Assembly (NCBI GenBank): GCA_910587245.1
Contig: CAJULX010000008.1
Coordinates: forward strand, 10,962-74,961
Origin: Candidatus Gastranaerophilales bacterium
Lineage (GTDB): Bacteria > Cyanobacteriota > Vampirovibrionia > Gastranaerophilales > Gastranaerophilaceae
Reading direction: 5' to 3'
DNA: 64,000 nt
Numbering within the stretch: the stretch's first letter is position 1; every line of letters starts with the position of its first letter. A program made the position numbers and the translations under genes. Below, piece by piece: positions 1 to 8,645 of the stretch. The notes beneath the pieces are model-generated. The model did not search any database, had not been told where the DNA came from, and saw nothing but the letters and a program-made list of their open reading frames with translations.

Positions 1-535
1 AAGAAGCTCCAAGAACTGTCGTTGCTTGATTTAATTCTTCCGGAGGCATTATCCTCTCCCAGGTTTTTAAGCGTGCATGGTTTATTATTCCGTTTGTACT
101 CTTTGTAAAAAAACCTTCCGTGCATAAAATCTTGTAAAGTTGCGCAGTTAAATAATCCAGTCTGTCGGATGCCATTGCATCTGCCGGTATAACAAATTTT
201 TCATTCGTATCAGGGTCAATAAAATCTTTCGAATTTCCTGCAGCAAAATATGTAAATCTTAAATTAAAAAGCCCGTAATTTTCGTTTGTATATTGTTCAT
301 CTTCAGGAAAATCTGCTCTGTCAAAATACACATATACGCAGGGCATATCTTTAACATCAGGGCTCCTAAACCGCTTTGGAAATATGACAAAATCAATATT
401 TTCTTTGATTGCTTCATTATCTATCCCTGCTCTATGTGCAAGTTCAAGCTGAAAATCCCTTTCTTGCGCAAGTGCTTCACTGATTGCTGAAGATGCGATA
501 TCAAAATTCATAGGTGTTATTAAACTTTGTATCAT
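1..535 (-). CDS. Phage tail terminator/completion-like protein, partial
   Basis: The reading frame starts with ATG at 535 and is open through base 1, so only the first 178 residues are seen. It begins MIQSLITPMNFDIASS and contains a YVYFDRADFP segment. It follows the head-tail connector gene by 4 bases and continues the lambda-order morphogenesis block, where small neck and tail-completion proteins are expected. The length and position fit a tail terminator or minor tail protein, but I do not recognise a specific family. The function is inferred from position alone. Confidence 0.6.
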   Translation of the reverse strand, partial: MIQSLITPMNFDIASSAISEALAQERDFQLELAHRAGIDNEAIKENIDFVIFPKRFRSPDVKDMPCVYVYFDRADFPEDEQYTNENYGLFNLRFTYFAAGNSKDFIDPDTNEKFVIPADAMASDRLDYLTAQLYKILCTEGFFTKSTNGIINHARLKTWERIMPPEELNQATTVLGAS

Positions 536-539
536 AGTT

Positions 540-950
540 TTAAATACCTCCACTCTGTCTGGTAAATTTTTGCCGTCTGTCTTTTTGTGTTGCGACTGCG
601 GAGCATCTTAAAAGCACTGTGCCAAGGGTTCTGTCTACCGGTGCATTTTCTACGGTAAAACTTAACCACCTGTAGTTTAGCTGCGGAAATTCAACCGAAA
701 CAAGCCAGCCTCTGATTGGAATTGCTTCAGTGTGCTTTTGCAGAGCCTTTAAATCTATGGTTAATTCAAACGTGTCACCGAAAAACGCTTCTCCGTCTTT
801 TGAAAATGTGCAGCCGGTAAATGTTGAAAAGCCGCTTAATTTGTATCCTGCATGTTCCGGCGTTGGTTTTAATGTACAATTCACATTAAAACCGCCCTCA
901 GAAAAGAGAACGGTTTCTTTGTGAATATTGAATATCTCGTATAGGCTCAT
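540..950 (-). CDS. Putative head-tail connector protein (gpFII position)
   Basis: A 136-residue protein with many beta-strand-like stretches, including GDTFELTIDL and a region around NYRWLSFTVENAP. It lies just after the major capsid gene, 8 bases on, which is where lambda places its connector genes FI and FII. The size (lambda gpFII has 117 residues) and the late GDT...V..V pattern are compatible with a head-tail attachment protein. The assignment is inferred from order and size, because similarity cannot be scored here. Confidence 0.55.
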   Translation of the reverse strand: MSLYEIFNIHKETVLFSEGGFNVNCTLKPTPEHAGYKLSGFSTFTGCTFSKDGEAFFGDTFELTIDLKALQKHTEAIPIRGWLVSVEFPQLNYRWLSFTVENAPVDRTLGTVLLRCSAVATQKDRRQKFTRQSGGI

Positions 951-958
951 AGTTTATC

Positions 959-2035
959 CTACACTATATTTGAGAATGTGCAGGAAGCATCAATATTAAT
1001 TGGAACATACAAAGGACGGGATTTAACACCTGCAACCCCAAAGGCAGAGCCATTTTTAACGGCTGCATACATAAAAGGTAATTGTTCTGTTTTAACAAGA
1101 TTTAAAACCTTACCTATTGTAAATTCAGGGTTTTCAAAGTTTGTATCGTTAATTGCACCATAATAGCGCTTGAATTCAACATCGTTCGGAAGAAGTATTG
1201 CTCTGCCCTTTGGGATATATGTTACACGCTCTCCCTCGTTTGCAAAATTGTAACCTCCTGGGACCTCGTAACCGCCATCGTATCCCCATAAATTTACAAT
1301 ATAATTGTCTGCGGCAAACTGACCATGGAAAAATGCACCAAGAGTTTTTTCAACAGGCAAAGCTATATGTGCTCTTTCAATTTTATTATTTAAATCAGCA
1401 TTTTTTCTAAAAATATCATTTTTTAAAAGAGCACTCAGAACATTTTTTTCAGCTATAAAATTAAATTCTGCTGTACCGATTTTGCCGTCTTTAATACAGA
1501 GCTCACACGCTTTGCCGATAACTTCAAGCGGGTCTGATGTTGAAATATTCCATTTTTTGCTTGAACAGTCAATATTATGACTTTCTTTTTTCCTGAATTC
1601 TATCTTGGAACTGTCTGCAAGAACGATTTTGCCGTTAAGAATTGCATCAGCCGCCTGTTTTTCTTCAGCTCTTTTTTGCATTTGTGAAAATATTTTCTGG
1701 TCTTTTGCAATCTTCTTAAGAATTGCACCTGCTTGTTTTTCATACTTTGTTTCGCCAAATTGCACCTTGAATAAATCCTCTTCGGATATGCAGGTAAAAT
1801 CGTTATATTCGGGCACAACAAAATCTTTTGTATCGTGGCGTGAAATCTCATGTCTGCGGCCGCCTGTGCCGAGTTTTGTATCAATTGAATACACGGCTGC
1901 AATATCTTGCCCTTGTATTTCAACATCAATGCCATCCAGCTCTTCTTTTTTATAAAAGTTTGAGATAAACCCTGTAGGTTCTTGAATTTTTTGAAACTTT
2001 TCTAACATAGCTATTTTGAATTCTTTTTCCATCAT
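959..2035 (-). CDS. Major capsid protein, lambda gpE family
   Basis: A 358-residue protein that forms the phage head shell. It follows the decoration protein gene, as E follows D in lambda. Features typical of the gpE family are the N-terminal IQEPTGFISNFYKKEE-type segment, the central helical region with TDAILNG-like sequence (residues about 125-140), and a C-terminal RPLYVP strand. The length (lambda gpE has 341 residues) is normal. The gene starts with ATG at 2035, with an AGGAGAA ribosome site just upstream. A hairpin in the gap ahead of it may modulate expression. Confidence 0.88.
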   Translation of the reverse strand: MMEKEFKIAMLEKFQKIQEPTGFISNFYKKEELDGIDVEIQGQDIAAVYSIDTKLGTGGRRHEISRHDTKDFVVPEYNDFTCISEEDLFKVQFGETKYEKQAGAILKKIAKDQKIFSQMQKRAEEKQAADAILNGKIVLADSSKIEFRKKESHNIDCSSKKWNISTSDPLEVIGKACELCIKDGKIGTAEFNFIAEKNVLSALLKNDIFRKNADLNNKIERAHIALPVEKTLGAFFHGQFAADNYIVNLWGYDGGYEVPGGYNFANEGERVTYIPKGRAILLPNDVEFKRYYGAINDTNFENPEFTIGKVLNLVKTEQLPFMYAAVKNGSAFGVAGVKSRPLYVPINIDASCTFSNIV

Positions 2036-2047
2036 TTTCTCCTATTA

Positions 2048-2073
2048 AAAAAGCCCTATCTTTAAGGCTTTTT
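2048..2073 (-). terminator. Terminator-like hairpin between decoration and capsid genes
   Basis: Arms AAAAAGCC (2048-2055) and GGCTTTTT (2066-2073) enclose a 10-base loop. Read on the minus strand, the hairpin ends in a run of six T, so it resembles a weak intrinsic terminator or a 3' RNA stabiliser lying ahead of the highly expressed capsid gene. The arms are symmetrical, so it could act in either direction. Confidence 0.45.
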
Positions 2074-2145
2074 GTAAATTACTATTTTAAGGTTATTTTT
2101 GCCGTAGTACTCCCGTTTCACTCATAGCAAGCCGTTTGTACGATA

Positions 2146-2541
2146 TTAAAGCACCACATCCGTTTTTGTTAATTCCTGCACTTCAACTGCAAGAATACCG
2201 CCTGCTTTCAAATCTGCAACAATCTTTTGGGTTAGTGTATCGGCTTCGTTAATAAAAATAAGTTTGTTTTTGTTAACTTCCCCGCATTCAAACACCCTTG
2301 CAGAGGATATTTCAATATCTTCATCAGATTCATTTACAATATCCTGTGCTAAAATGTAACTCGGAAGCTCACATTTTGTTGAATCAAACGGTATGACTTT
2401 CCCTGCCGTATCAGAATCTTCCGTTGTATCAACACCGAGAACAGTACCTTCTTTTAGGGATGTTTTTGCCTTAATGTTAACGGAAGCATCCCCATAAACT
2501 CCGTTAAGAAAAACCTTTGAATTATCTATAGTTATTGACAT
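2146..2541 (-). CDS. Head decoration protein, lambda gpD family
   Basis: A 131-residue protein expected to bind the outside of the expanded capsid and stabilise it. The pattern of early ...SLKEGTVLGVDT, middle ...PSYILAQDI and a late GGILAVEV segment is typical of the gpD/HDPD family, in which the middle ILA.D motif is common. It lies between the protease/scaffold and the major capsid gene, exactly as D does in lambda. A GAAAGG ribosome site precedes the ATG at 2541. Confidence 0.85.
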   Translation of the reverse strand: MSITIDNSKVFLNGVYGDASVNIKAKTSLKEGTVLGVDTTEDSDTAGKVIPFDSTKCELPSYILAQDIVNESDEDIEISSARVFECGEVNKNKLIFINEADTLTQKIVADLKAGGILAVEVQELTKTDVVL

Positions 2542-2588
2542 TTTAAATTAAACCTTTCTATCAACTTGATGTTTGTATAGCATCAAGA

Positions 2589-2957
2589 TTATTCGCTATA
2601 TTTTAAAATTTCCGCAACTCTTTTTTTGCTTTGTTCCTCTTCAGCCTTCCTTTGAGCTTCAGCTTTTGCTTGCGGATTTTCAGGCTCCGGAGTCGGTTCA
2701 ATCGGGTTCACCTGTGGTGGATTGCTTCCTTCCATAGCTTGTATTGCATTTGCACTCATTCTTGCTCTTGTAAGTTTTGCAAAAACTTCATCATCCCTGA
2801 TTGTTTTTCCTTCGTTTATTGCTTGAATAACGGTTTCTTTATCATCGTCAATAAATGCAAGCAGACCCTTCATCTCTTTTTGTGCCTGTTCTTTGCCAAG
2901 TTTAAAAACTTCGGCATAAACATCCGGATGAGATGTTTCTAATTCTTTTAAATCCAT
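2589..2957 (-). CDS. Nested scaffold protein (Nu3-like), internal in-frame start
   Basis: An ATG at 2957, residue 244 of the protease frame, would give a 122-residue protein beginning MDLKELETSHPDVY. It is preceded by AGAAAGGGAAATAAAATT, an AAGGGA ribosome site about nine bases upstream. This layout copies lambda, where the scaffold Nu3 is made from an in-frame start inside gene C. The predicted product is mostly helical and charged, as scaffolds are. The start signal is seen; the separate product is inferred. Confidence 0.6.
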   Translation of the reverse strand: MDLKELETSHPDVYAEVFKLGKEQAQKEMKGLLAFIDDDKETVIQAINEGKTIRDDEVFAKLTRARMSANAIQAMEGSNPPQVNPIEPTPEPENPQAKAEAQRKAEEEQSKKRVAEILKYSE

Positions 2958-3686
2958 AATTTTATTTCCCTTTCTGTTTTGTATTTCAGTTACTTTATTT
3001 ATTTGTTTTCCAATTGCGGGGGTTATTAACCCGCTTGCAGTCGGGGCTATAATATTGGTCTGATTATTAAAACCCATTTCTGCAATAAGAGCGGCAGCAC
3101 CTGATAAATCATCTTTAAAGCCTTTTTTGGCTTTTGTTTGCCAAGCCCTGATGTTGTCTTTTGCAACGGCTGCCCTTGCTTCTTTTTCAACATCTTCAAG
3201 CTTTGGTAAATCTCTTTCAATTACATTTCCAAGAAGTTTAAGGTCTTCAGCTCCTATAAACCATCTCTCCTCATCCATTGCAGCACGTATTGTGGGTTCG
3301 TCAAATATGCCTTTTTTAATAAATTCGCCCGCATAGAGTGTTGTCATTTTTTGCAAAATATTGGCTTCGTGCAGGAATGTTCTATAATCACCGCAAACCC
3401 CAGACCAAGGATTATGCAATACTACTATTGCATTTGGTTCAAAAGTTAATGTATCTCCGGCAAGCATTATATATGCCGCCATTGATGAACATTCGCCAAC
3501 AATAACGATATGTACCTTGCCCTTATCGTATCTTTTAATGGCGTTAAAGATTGAGATGCCGTCTGTGACATATCCGCCGGGGGAATCTATTTCGATTGTT
3601 ATATCCCCGGATAGTCTTGAAAACATATCTGCAAACTGTGTTCCGATGATATCCCAGCCTATAACGCCTTTTATTTTAATTGCCAA
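2589..3686 (-). CDS. Prohead protease (ClpP/S49 fold) with C-terminal scaffold domain
   Basis: A 365-residue protein. The N-terminal 200 residues have the ClpP/SppA-like fold: an IEIDSPGGYV strand near residue 33, a nucleophile motif GECSSMAAY near residues 63-71 and HNPWSG near residue 91 with the likely catalytic His. The C-terminal part is charged and helical (about residues 240-365) and resembles a scaffold. In lambda, gpC likewise carries protease and scaffold parts. It cleaves scaffold and portal during head maturation. It is followed by the decoration gene. A second start inside it (see 2589-2957) probably makes the scaffold alone. Confidence 0.88.
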   Translation of the reverse strand: MAIKIKGVIGWDIIGTQFADMFSRLSGDITIEIDSPGGYVTDGISIFNAIKRYDKGKVHIVIVGECSSMAAYIMLAGDTLTFEPNAIVVLHNPWSGVCGDYRTFLHEANILQKMTTLYAGEFIKKGIFDEPTIRAAMDEERWFIGAEDLKLLGNVIERDLPKLEDVEKEARAAVAKDNIRAWQTKAKKGFKDDLSGAAALIAEMGFNNQTNIIAPTASGLITPAIGKQINKVTEIQNRKGNKIMDLKELETSHPDVYAEVFKLGKEQAQKEMKGLLAFIDDDKETVIQAINEGKTIRDDEVFAKLTRARMSANAIQAMEGSNPPQVNPIEPTPEPENPQAKAEAQRKAEEEQSKKRVAEILKYSE

Positions 3687-3697
3687 TTCTGCCCCCT

Positions 3698-4219
3698 TTA
3701 CAGTCTAAAGCCACACCCGGTACAAACACCGTTTATTACTTCGCTTCTACAGATGTGGCAAATTTTTTTCTTTTGCCCAGCTTGATTTTGCAAAACCTCA
3801 ATACCGGGCAAATCAAAGTTTTTTTGTTCCGCAGTGTTTGCCGCAACGGATGATGCAGACATTAAGCTTCGGCCTAAACCACTGCGCCCCTCTTGTGGTG
3901 GCGTGGTGTTAACCGGTGCCATATCAGAAACGGTTGCGTTTTGCGCTTCCTGCTCTTTTTGTTTTGCGTTAGCCGGTGTACAAGGCGCTTGCGATGAGCA
4001 AGCAACTGGAACACTACGACCCTGTGCTTCGGATTCATTGCCACTGTTTTCCTCAGTGCTCCTGTTTGCCTTTTGCCATTCTTCGATTTTGCTTTTTGCG
4101 GTTTCGACTTTGTATTCTCCACAGTTACCCAAACAGCCTGCAAGTTCCATTTGCTTGATAAGTTCTGCTCGTTCGGTTTCAGGCAAATCCTTTACTTTTG
4201 TTTTAATTTCTTCATTCAT
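3698..4219 (-). CDS. Hypothetical phage protein with C-terminal zinc ribbon
   Basis: A 173-residue protein inserted between the portal and protease genes, a place where lambda has nothing. The ATG at 4219 is chosen because AAGGAG lies nine bases upstream and the start overlaps the portal stop, so translation is probably coupled. The N-terminus is helical (MNEEIKTKVKDL). The middle (about 50-140) is low-complexity, rich in Ser, Ala, Gln and Pro. The end holds CHIC and CTGC pairs, a four-cysteine zinc ribbon. The role is unknown; an assembly factor is a guess. Confidence 0.7.
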   Translation of the reverse strand: MNEEIKTKVKDLPETERAELIKQMELAGCLGNCGEYKVETAKSKIEEWQKANRSTEENSGNESEAQGRSVPVACSSQAPCTPANAKQKEQEAQNATVSDMAPVNTTPPQEGRSGLGRSLMSASSVAANTAEQKNFDLPGIEVLQNQAGQKKKICHICRSEVINGVCTGCGFRL

Positions 4220-5849
4220 CTTCTGTATTCTCCTTTTTATCTTCCTTGATTTCTTTGCTATCAGGGGCAAATACGCTTTCAAAGAAAAGCCCTGCTTCTT
4301 TTATTTTCTTTTCTTCATATTTTCGCCGTTCAACCATAGTGTCAAAATCAACGGAATTACCAAGTAGCTCTATAGCCTGTTCAAAGGTTATAAGGCCTGT
4401 TTTTAATTTTGCAATAACCGCATTTGCTTCCTTAACTTCATCAATATGCGGGATTTTTTGACCGATAAATTTCGCCTTTGTATAAGCATTATCCATATAT
4501 CCTAAAGTATTTTTTAAGCTAAGATACTTTGGTGCATAAATGTTTCCTTTTAGGCATTCAAGTTCAAAAAATTGTTCGTAAACTATTTGATAAAAATTAT
4601 CTACAATGCAGAATTTTCTTGTGTATTCAATGATTAATTCAAAAATTTTAAGAGCTGCCCGGGAAGCTGAAAAATTGTTTGAAAAAAGAAGCGTTGCTAT
4701 CTCAAACGGAATACCCAAAGAAGCGTAAATATATTTCATTGAGCCATCTAAAAAACCGGTATAATTTACATTTGGGCGTTTGGTATCAAAAGACCCCATC
4801 TTTTGACCTTTTGGCACATTAAAAAATATTCCGCTTGGAATTTTTTTAAGCGATTCCCAAAATTTCCTTATTTCTTGATGATGTGCCGCGTTTTGTATAT
4901 TTTCTTTATCATTATCATCAGTATTTTGCATACTGCGGCCAAATGTTTTTTTGCCTTTAAGTGGGTTTATCCCGCTTGATTCTTTTTCGTGCTCTACGGT
5001 TACCGCGAATCTTGCGTTTGCATCTGCCGCTATAACTTCTGAATTTGCATACTGGCCTATTTTTCTAAGTTTTTGCATAATAGCGCCAAGCGGCGAATAT
5101 CCTCTGGTAGAATTTAGCCTTTTATCACTTGCATATACAAGCCAGGCGACAGGTTGTCCTTTTATATCATAGGCTTGTATTCTGACAGGTTCTCCGCCAT
5201 CTTCCGGTAGAACATAATAAGCAATGTGTTTGCCGCTTTTATCAATTTCAACGCCATTTACTATTTTGTTGCCATTATTTTCGCCCTTTGTTGTTTGGAT
5301 AGAAAGCCCGTTTACAAGTTGATATTCAAGGTTTTTATTTTTAACTCTTTTTATTACAAGAGCATCCCCTGCAATAAAAGCATTAAAAAACGCAATATTT
5401 GCAAGAGAATGGATATTGTCTTGTTTTGTTATTGAAACATTCTTATCATTTTCAAAAAGACCCCAAAGTTCTTGAATGTCTTTTGCAAACTCATTATCAA
5501 GATTTATGTTAAATTTTCTTTTTAAAAATCTTTTACAGGGTTCCGGATGAAGTTTTAAACCGGTTCCTATTGCAAACTGAGTAAATCTTGAAACTGCAAT
5601 GCGTGCAAACTCATTTGTGGTAATAAGCGTATAAGCTCTTTTTGCAAGAGTATAATAATCAAAATCATTAATGTAAACAACATCATCATAAGCGCCCGGC
5701 TCTTGTTCTCCGTCAAAAGAAGCCCCTGCAAAGAGATTACCAAAGGGCAAAATCCATGCAGAGGGGTCGTCATTACCACTATTAGAGGAGCGTATATTTT
5801 TACCTGTGACCTTATTTAAAAGTCCCGTTATTTTTTCTGTTATATTCAT
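4212..5849 (-). CDS. Portal protein, lambda gpB family
   Basis: A 545-residue protein that forms the twelve-fold ring through which DNA enters and leaves the head. Family signs are the DDVVYINDFDYYTLAKRAY stretch near residue 55, the VKRVKNKNLEYQLVNG segment near 165-180 and the long C-terminal helical region with LLFSNNFSASRAALK near residue 390, typical of lambda-type portals. The length is normal (lambda gpB has 533 residues). It overlaps gpW upstream by 4 bases and the zinc-ribbon gene downstream by 8 bases. Confidence 0.9.
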   Translation of the reverse strand: MNITEKITGLLNKVTGKNIRSSNSGNDDPSAWILPFGNLFAGASFDGEQEPGAYDDVVYINDFDYYTLAKRAYTLITTNEFARIAVSRFTQFAIGTGLKLHPEPCKRFLKRKFNINLDNEFAKDIQELWGLFENDKNVSITKQDNIHSLANIAFFNAFIAGDALVIKRVKNKNLEYQLVNGLSIQTTKGENNGNKIVNGVEIDKSGKHIAYYVLPEDGGEPVRIQAYDIKGQPVAWLVYASDKRLNSTRGYSPLGAIMQKLRKIGQYANSEVIAADANARFAVTVEHEKESSGINPLKGKKTFGRSMQNTDDNDKENIQNAAHHQEIRKFWESLKKIPSGIFFNVPKGQKMGSFDTKRPNVNYTGFLDGSMKYIYASLGIPFEIATLLFSNNFSASRAALKIFELIIEYTRKFCIVDNFYQIVYEQFFELECLKGNIYAPKYLSLKNTLGYMDNAYTKAKFIGQKIPHIDEVKEANAVIAKLKTGLITFEQAIELLGNSVDFDTMVERRKYEEKKIKEAGLFFESVFAPDSKEIKEDKKENTEDE

Positions 5850-6085
5850 AAGCCAAAACTCCTGATGCAGATAAAGTTTGAGCCGTCTTCAATTTCTGAA
5901 AGTTCATTATAGAGACTTTCGTATTTTTCTATTTCTGCCCGAAGTTCCGCAAGAGAAGCCTGTTTTACCGAGGTATTTCCCTGACCTGAATTAAATGCAT
6001 ATGTGGTAACACCTCCGCTTTTTGCAGCTCTTTTATATGCTTCTTTTAATATTGAAAGAATTTCTTTCACTTCATTTGCATCCAT
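5846..6085 (-). CDS. Head-tail joining protein, gpW family
   Basis: A 79-residue protein lying between large terminase and portal, the lambda position of gene W. The core of an N-terminal helix (EVKEILSILKEAYKRA), a short glycine-rich turn and a second helix (SLAELRAEIEKYESLYNEL) matches the small gpW fold, which plugs the portal after DNA packaging. The stop overlaps the portal start by 4 bases, which suggests translational coupling. Confidence 0.8.
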   Translation of the reverse strand: MDANEVKEILSILKEAYKRAAKSGGVTTYAFNSGQGNTSVKQASLAELRAEIEKYESLYNELSEIEDGSNFICIRSFGL

Positions 6086-6121
6086 TTATTTATTTCTCCA
6101 AAATTTTAAGACTTACCAGGC

Positions 6122-8089
6122 TCACTTGGTTTGGGGTTTAAAATATTCAAATACAGCCCTAGGGTCTGAATTTTCACGTTCTAATGGGCCTGTTGAACAT
6201 TGATAAATAATCAAATCACACGCCGCAAAATTATAAACATTAAGGTCGAATGCTTCATTTCGCCCGTGTTGTACCCATTTAATAACTTCTAAACCTCCAG
6301 GGGTTTTGATTTTTTCTTTTCTTTCGGTTGTAAGCTGCCTGAAATATTCATTTGAATAATTTTGTGCAAAAGTAAACCAACCGTCAGGGTAGATATCCCC
6401 CTGTCTTTCCTGTTGACTCAAATATTTTGCAAGCAGGTTTTTATATAAATCAACATAAATATCAATTCTTGGAAGTCCGCCATATTCGTTTATTTCCGAT
6501 ATTTTGAATTTTTCACGCGTACGAGCAGTTGAATTAAAACCTTTAAGAGGAAAGAAAATGCCATCTCCAAATAAATCACAGAAAGAATAAACTGTGTCAG
6601 TATTTTCTCCGTCTCCTGAATCTATAAGACCTATTTCAATCTGCCTGCCGTCTGTAAATATTTCATCTTTGATATTTGCAACCTGCCTCCAGCAGGGGTC
6701 ATAAACATCACTTGTATTACCGTAAAATACTCTATGGTCAATACCCCAGCAGCGGAACCTATCGCCCCAGGCTTTTATTTCAACTTCAATTCTGTCTCTT
6801 TGAACGTCGGCCGCCATTGTAAGGAAAAAAGCCTCTTTTGGAACCACATTATTTGGCATTGAATCATCTTTAAGACGGTGTACTTCCTGATATTCAAGCC
6901 CCCCGGTTCTGTCTTCAAAGGGAAGTCCTAAATCAAGGTTATAAAAAGCCTGAAGTTTTTTAGGGTCAGTACCTGCAAGAATAAAATCCAAGACAATTTC
7001 TGCCCACTTTTTCTTTAGGGAGTATAGGGCTGATATATGGTAGGAGCGCATATTTGGTACTTTTGATTTTGAAGTAGGCCGCCATTCTCCTTTAAGCTCC
7101 ATTTCTTTTTTGTGGCATTCTTGAATATCTTCCCCGCAATGTTTGCACCTGTAAACAACTGAAGAATAATCACCGTCTTTACAAGCCGCTGCATCAAAGA
7201 TTAACCCGTAAGGCTTAAATTTCAATCCATTTTTATTTACAGCCTTACTATCGAAATATTCCCCGCCGTCTGAAACGTAAAATACAAGCTCTTGCATCTT
7301 GCCGCAATATGGGCAAGGAATATAAAATTTTCTTTTATCCCCAAGTTCGTAAAGTTCTTTTATTTTGCTTTTATGAGTCTTTGTAGGTGTTGAATTATAA
7401 CAGATTTTTTTATCATTGCCGTATGAATCGGTTCTTTTTTCGGCGATATTAATTGGTGAGCCTTCGCCTTTAATCTCATTGGGGTACCCGTCAACCTCAT
7501 CAAACAAAAGAATTTTAATAGGAAAAGACCTTAAGGCATTTCCTTTTCTTGCGGAGACAAGTTTTAAAAACCCTCCCGGAAACTCAATTAAAAATGCTGT
7601 ATCGCCTGTTCTTCTTGTGTTTCTGTCTTCGGTTTCTGCTGTAATTTTTTTTCTTAATCCGGAATTATCAATCAGGTTATCAATTTTAATTTTTTTGTAT
7701 TCTTCGCAATCCTTATCGGTTGGAAAAACAAACATCATAGAGGAGGAGTTTACATCTAAAGTATAGCCTATTGCATTTTCAATAACCGATGTAGTAAGGC
7801 AAAGCTGAACCCCTTTCATAATGGCAACTTTTTGCACCGGGCTGTTTTTTGAAAAGCAATCGCAAATTTCTCTTGTGTATGGAGCGTTTTCAAACCTGAA
7901 GGGACCGGGGGTATTTGTAACCTTTTTTGTTAAAACTCTGTTTTTTTCGGCCCATTCGGAACAGGTTATTAAGACGTCTTTTGGAATAAGTTCATTGATG
8001 TGGTAGAAAATTTTTTTAACCTGTGCCGTGCGTGGCGGCGCAAAAGACAGGCTGTTATCCATATTGAGGGGTAATTGAATATTATTCAT
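6122..8089 (-). CDS. Terminase large subunit, GpA family
   Basis: A 655-residue packaging motor and nuclease. A Walker B-type LLFDEVDGYP lies near residue 205, and C-terminal aspartates (ADVQRDRIEVE, GLIDSGDG) fit the nuclease domain. CPYC and CKHC pairs in the middle form a probable zinc site, common in GpA proteins. The usual adenine-binding loop is less clear here (KVAIMKGVQLCLTTS). The ATG at 8089 is preferred over a TTG at 8122 because it sits directly over the small terminase stop, giving coupled translation. Confidence 0.92.
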   Translation of the reverse strand: MNNIQLPLNMDNSLSFAPPRTAQVKKIFYHINELIPKDVLITCSEWAEKNRVLTKKVTNTPGPFRFENAPYTREICDCFSKNSPVQKVAIMKGVQLCLTTSVIENAIGYTLDVNSSSMMFVFPTDKDCEEYKKIKIDNLIDNSGLRKKITAETEDRNTRRTGDTAFLIEFPGGFLKLVSARKGNALRSFPIKILLFDEVDGYPNEIKGEGSPINIAEKRTDSYGNDKKICYNSTPTKTHKSKIKELYELGDKRKFYIPCPYCGKMQELVFYVSDGGEYFDSKAVNKNGLKFKPYGLIFDAAACKDGDYSSVVYRCKHCGEDIQECHKKEMELKGEWRPTSKSKVPNMRSYHISALYSLKKKWAEIVLDFILAGTDPKKLQAFYNLDLGLPFEDRTGGLEYQEVHRLKDDSMPNNVVPKEAFFLTMAADVQRDRIEVEIKAWGDRFRCWGIDHRVFYGNTSDVYDPCWRQVANIKDEIFTDGRQIEIGLIDSGDGENTDTVYSFCDLFGDGIFFPLKGFNSTARTREKFKISEINEYGGLPRIDIYVDLYKNLLAKYLSQQERQGDIYPDGWFTFAQNYSNEYFRQLTTERKEKIKTPGGLEVIKWVQHGRNEAFDLNVYNFAACDLIIYQCSTGPLERENSDPRAVFEYFKPQTK

Positions 8090-8630
8090 AATATTTTTTT
8101 GATTGTTTTTCTGCGATTTCAAGTGCAGATTTTAATGATGTTAAGATTTTATCCGTTAAAAAAGCTATGACCTTTTCTCTTGCGCCTTCTCCGGCTAAAA
8201 CGATATTTAAAATGTCATCTGCGTATAATCCGGGTAAATCTGATAATTGCCTGAATAAAGAATCAAAAATGATAGCTATAACTCTGTTTAAGACCTCAGT
8301 TTCTATGACTTCCTTATTTTCTTTTGCAAGTTTAAGGTCTAAAAGAGCGTTTTTTGCTAAGCGCTCTTTTAATCTTTGATGTTGAATATCAAGGTCAAGA
8401 TTTCCTTCTTTTATTTCATCTTCAGGTGTTGACTTTTTTTGCCCTTTTTTGTCATCATCTTTTTGAAGTTGCTTTTTTCTTGATTCAATCCATTTCTTAT
8501 TTTTTTTATTGTTTAAATCTATAAGGCCGTCAGGGGTTTCAATAATCTTTTTTGCCTTAAGCAAATTTGAAACGGAAGACAGATTTTTAAACCCGAATTC
8601 TGTTTTAAATTCGCTTTTTGTAAGTATCAT
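8082..8630 (-). CDS. Terminase small subunit (Nu1-like)
   Basis: A 182-residue protein directly upstream of, and overlapping, the large terminase gene. The N-terminal 60 residues look like a helix-turn-helix DNA-binding part (SEFKTEFGFKNLSSVSNLLK). A lysine-rich linker follows at about residues 50-75, then a long helical domain for oligomerisation. This layout fits subunits that recognise the packaging site. The start at 8630 has a GAGAGGT ribosome site. The assignment rests on position and architecture. Confidence 0.75.
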   Translation of the reverse strand: MILTKSEFKTEFGFKNLSSVSNLLKAKKIIETPDGLIDLNNKKNKKWIESRKKQLQKDDDKKGQKKSTPEDEIKEGNLDLDIQHQRLKERLAKNALLDLKLAKENKEVIETEVLNRVIAIIFDSLFRQLSDLPGLYADDILNIVLAGEGAREKVIAFLTDKILTSLKSALEIAEKQSKKYYE

Positions 8631-8645
8631 TTTAACCTCTCGTTA

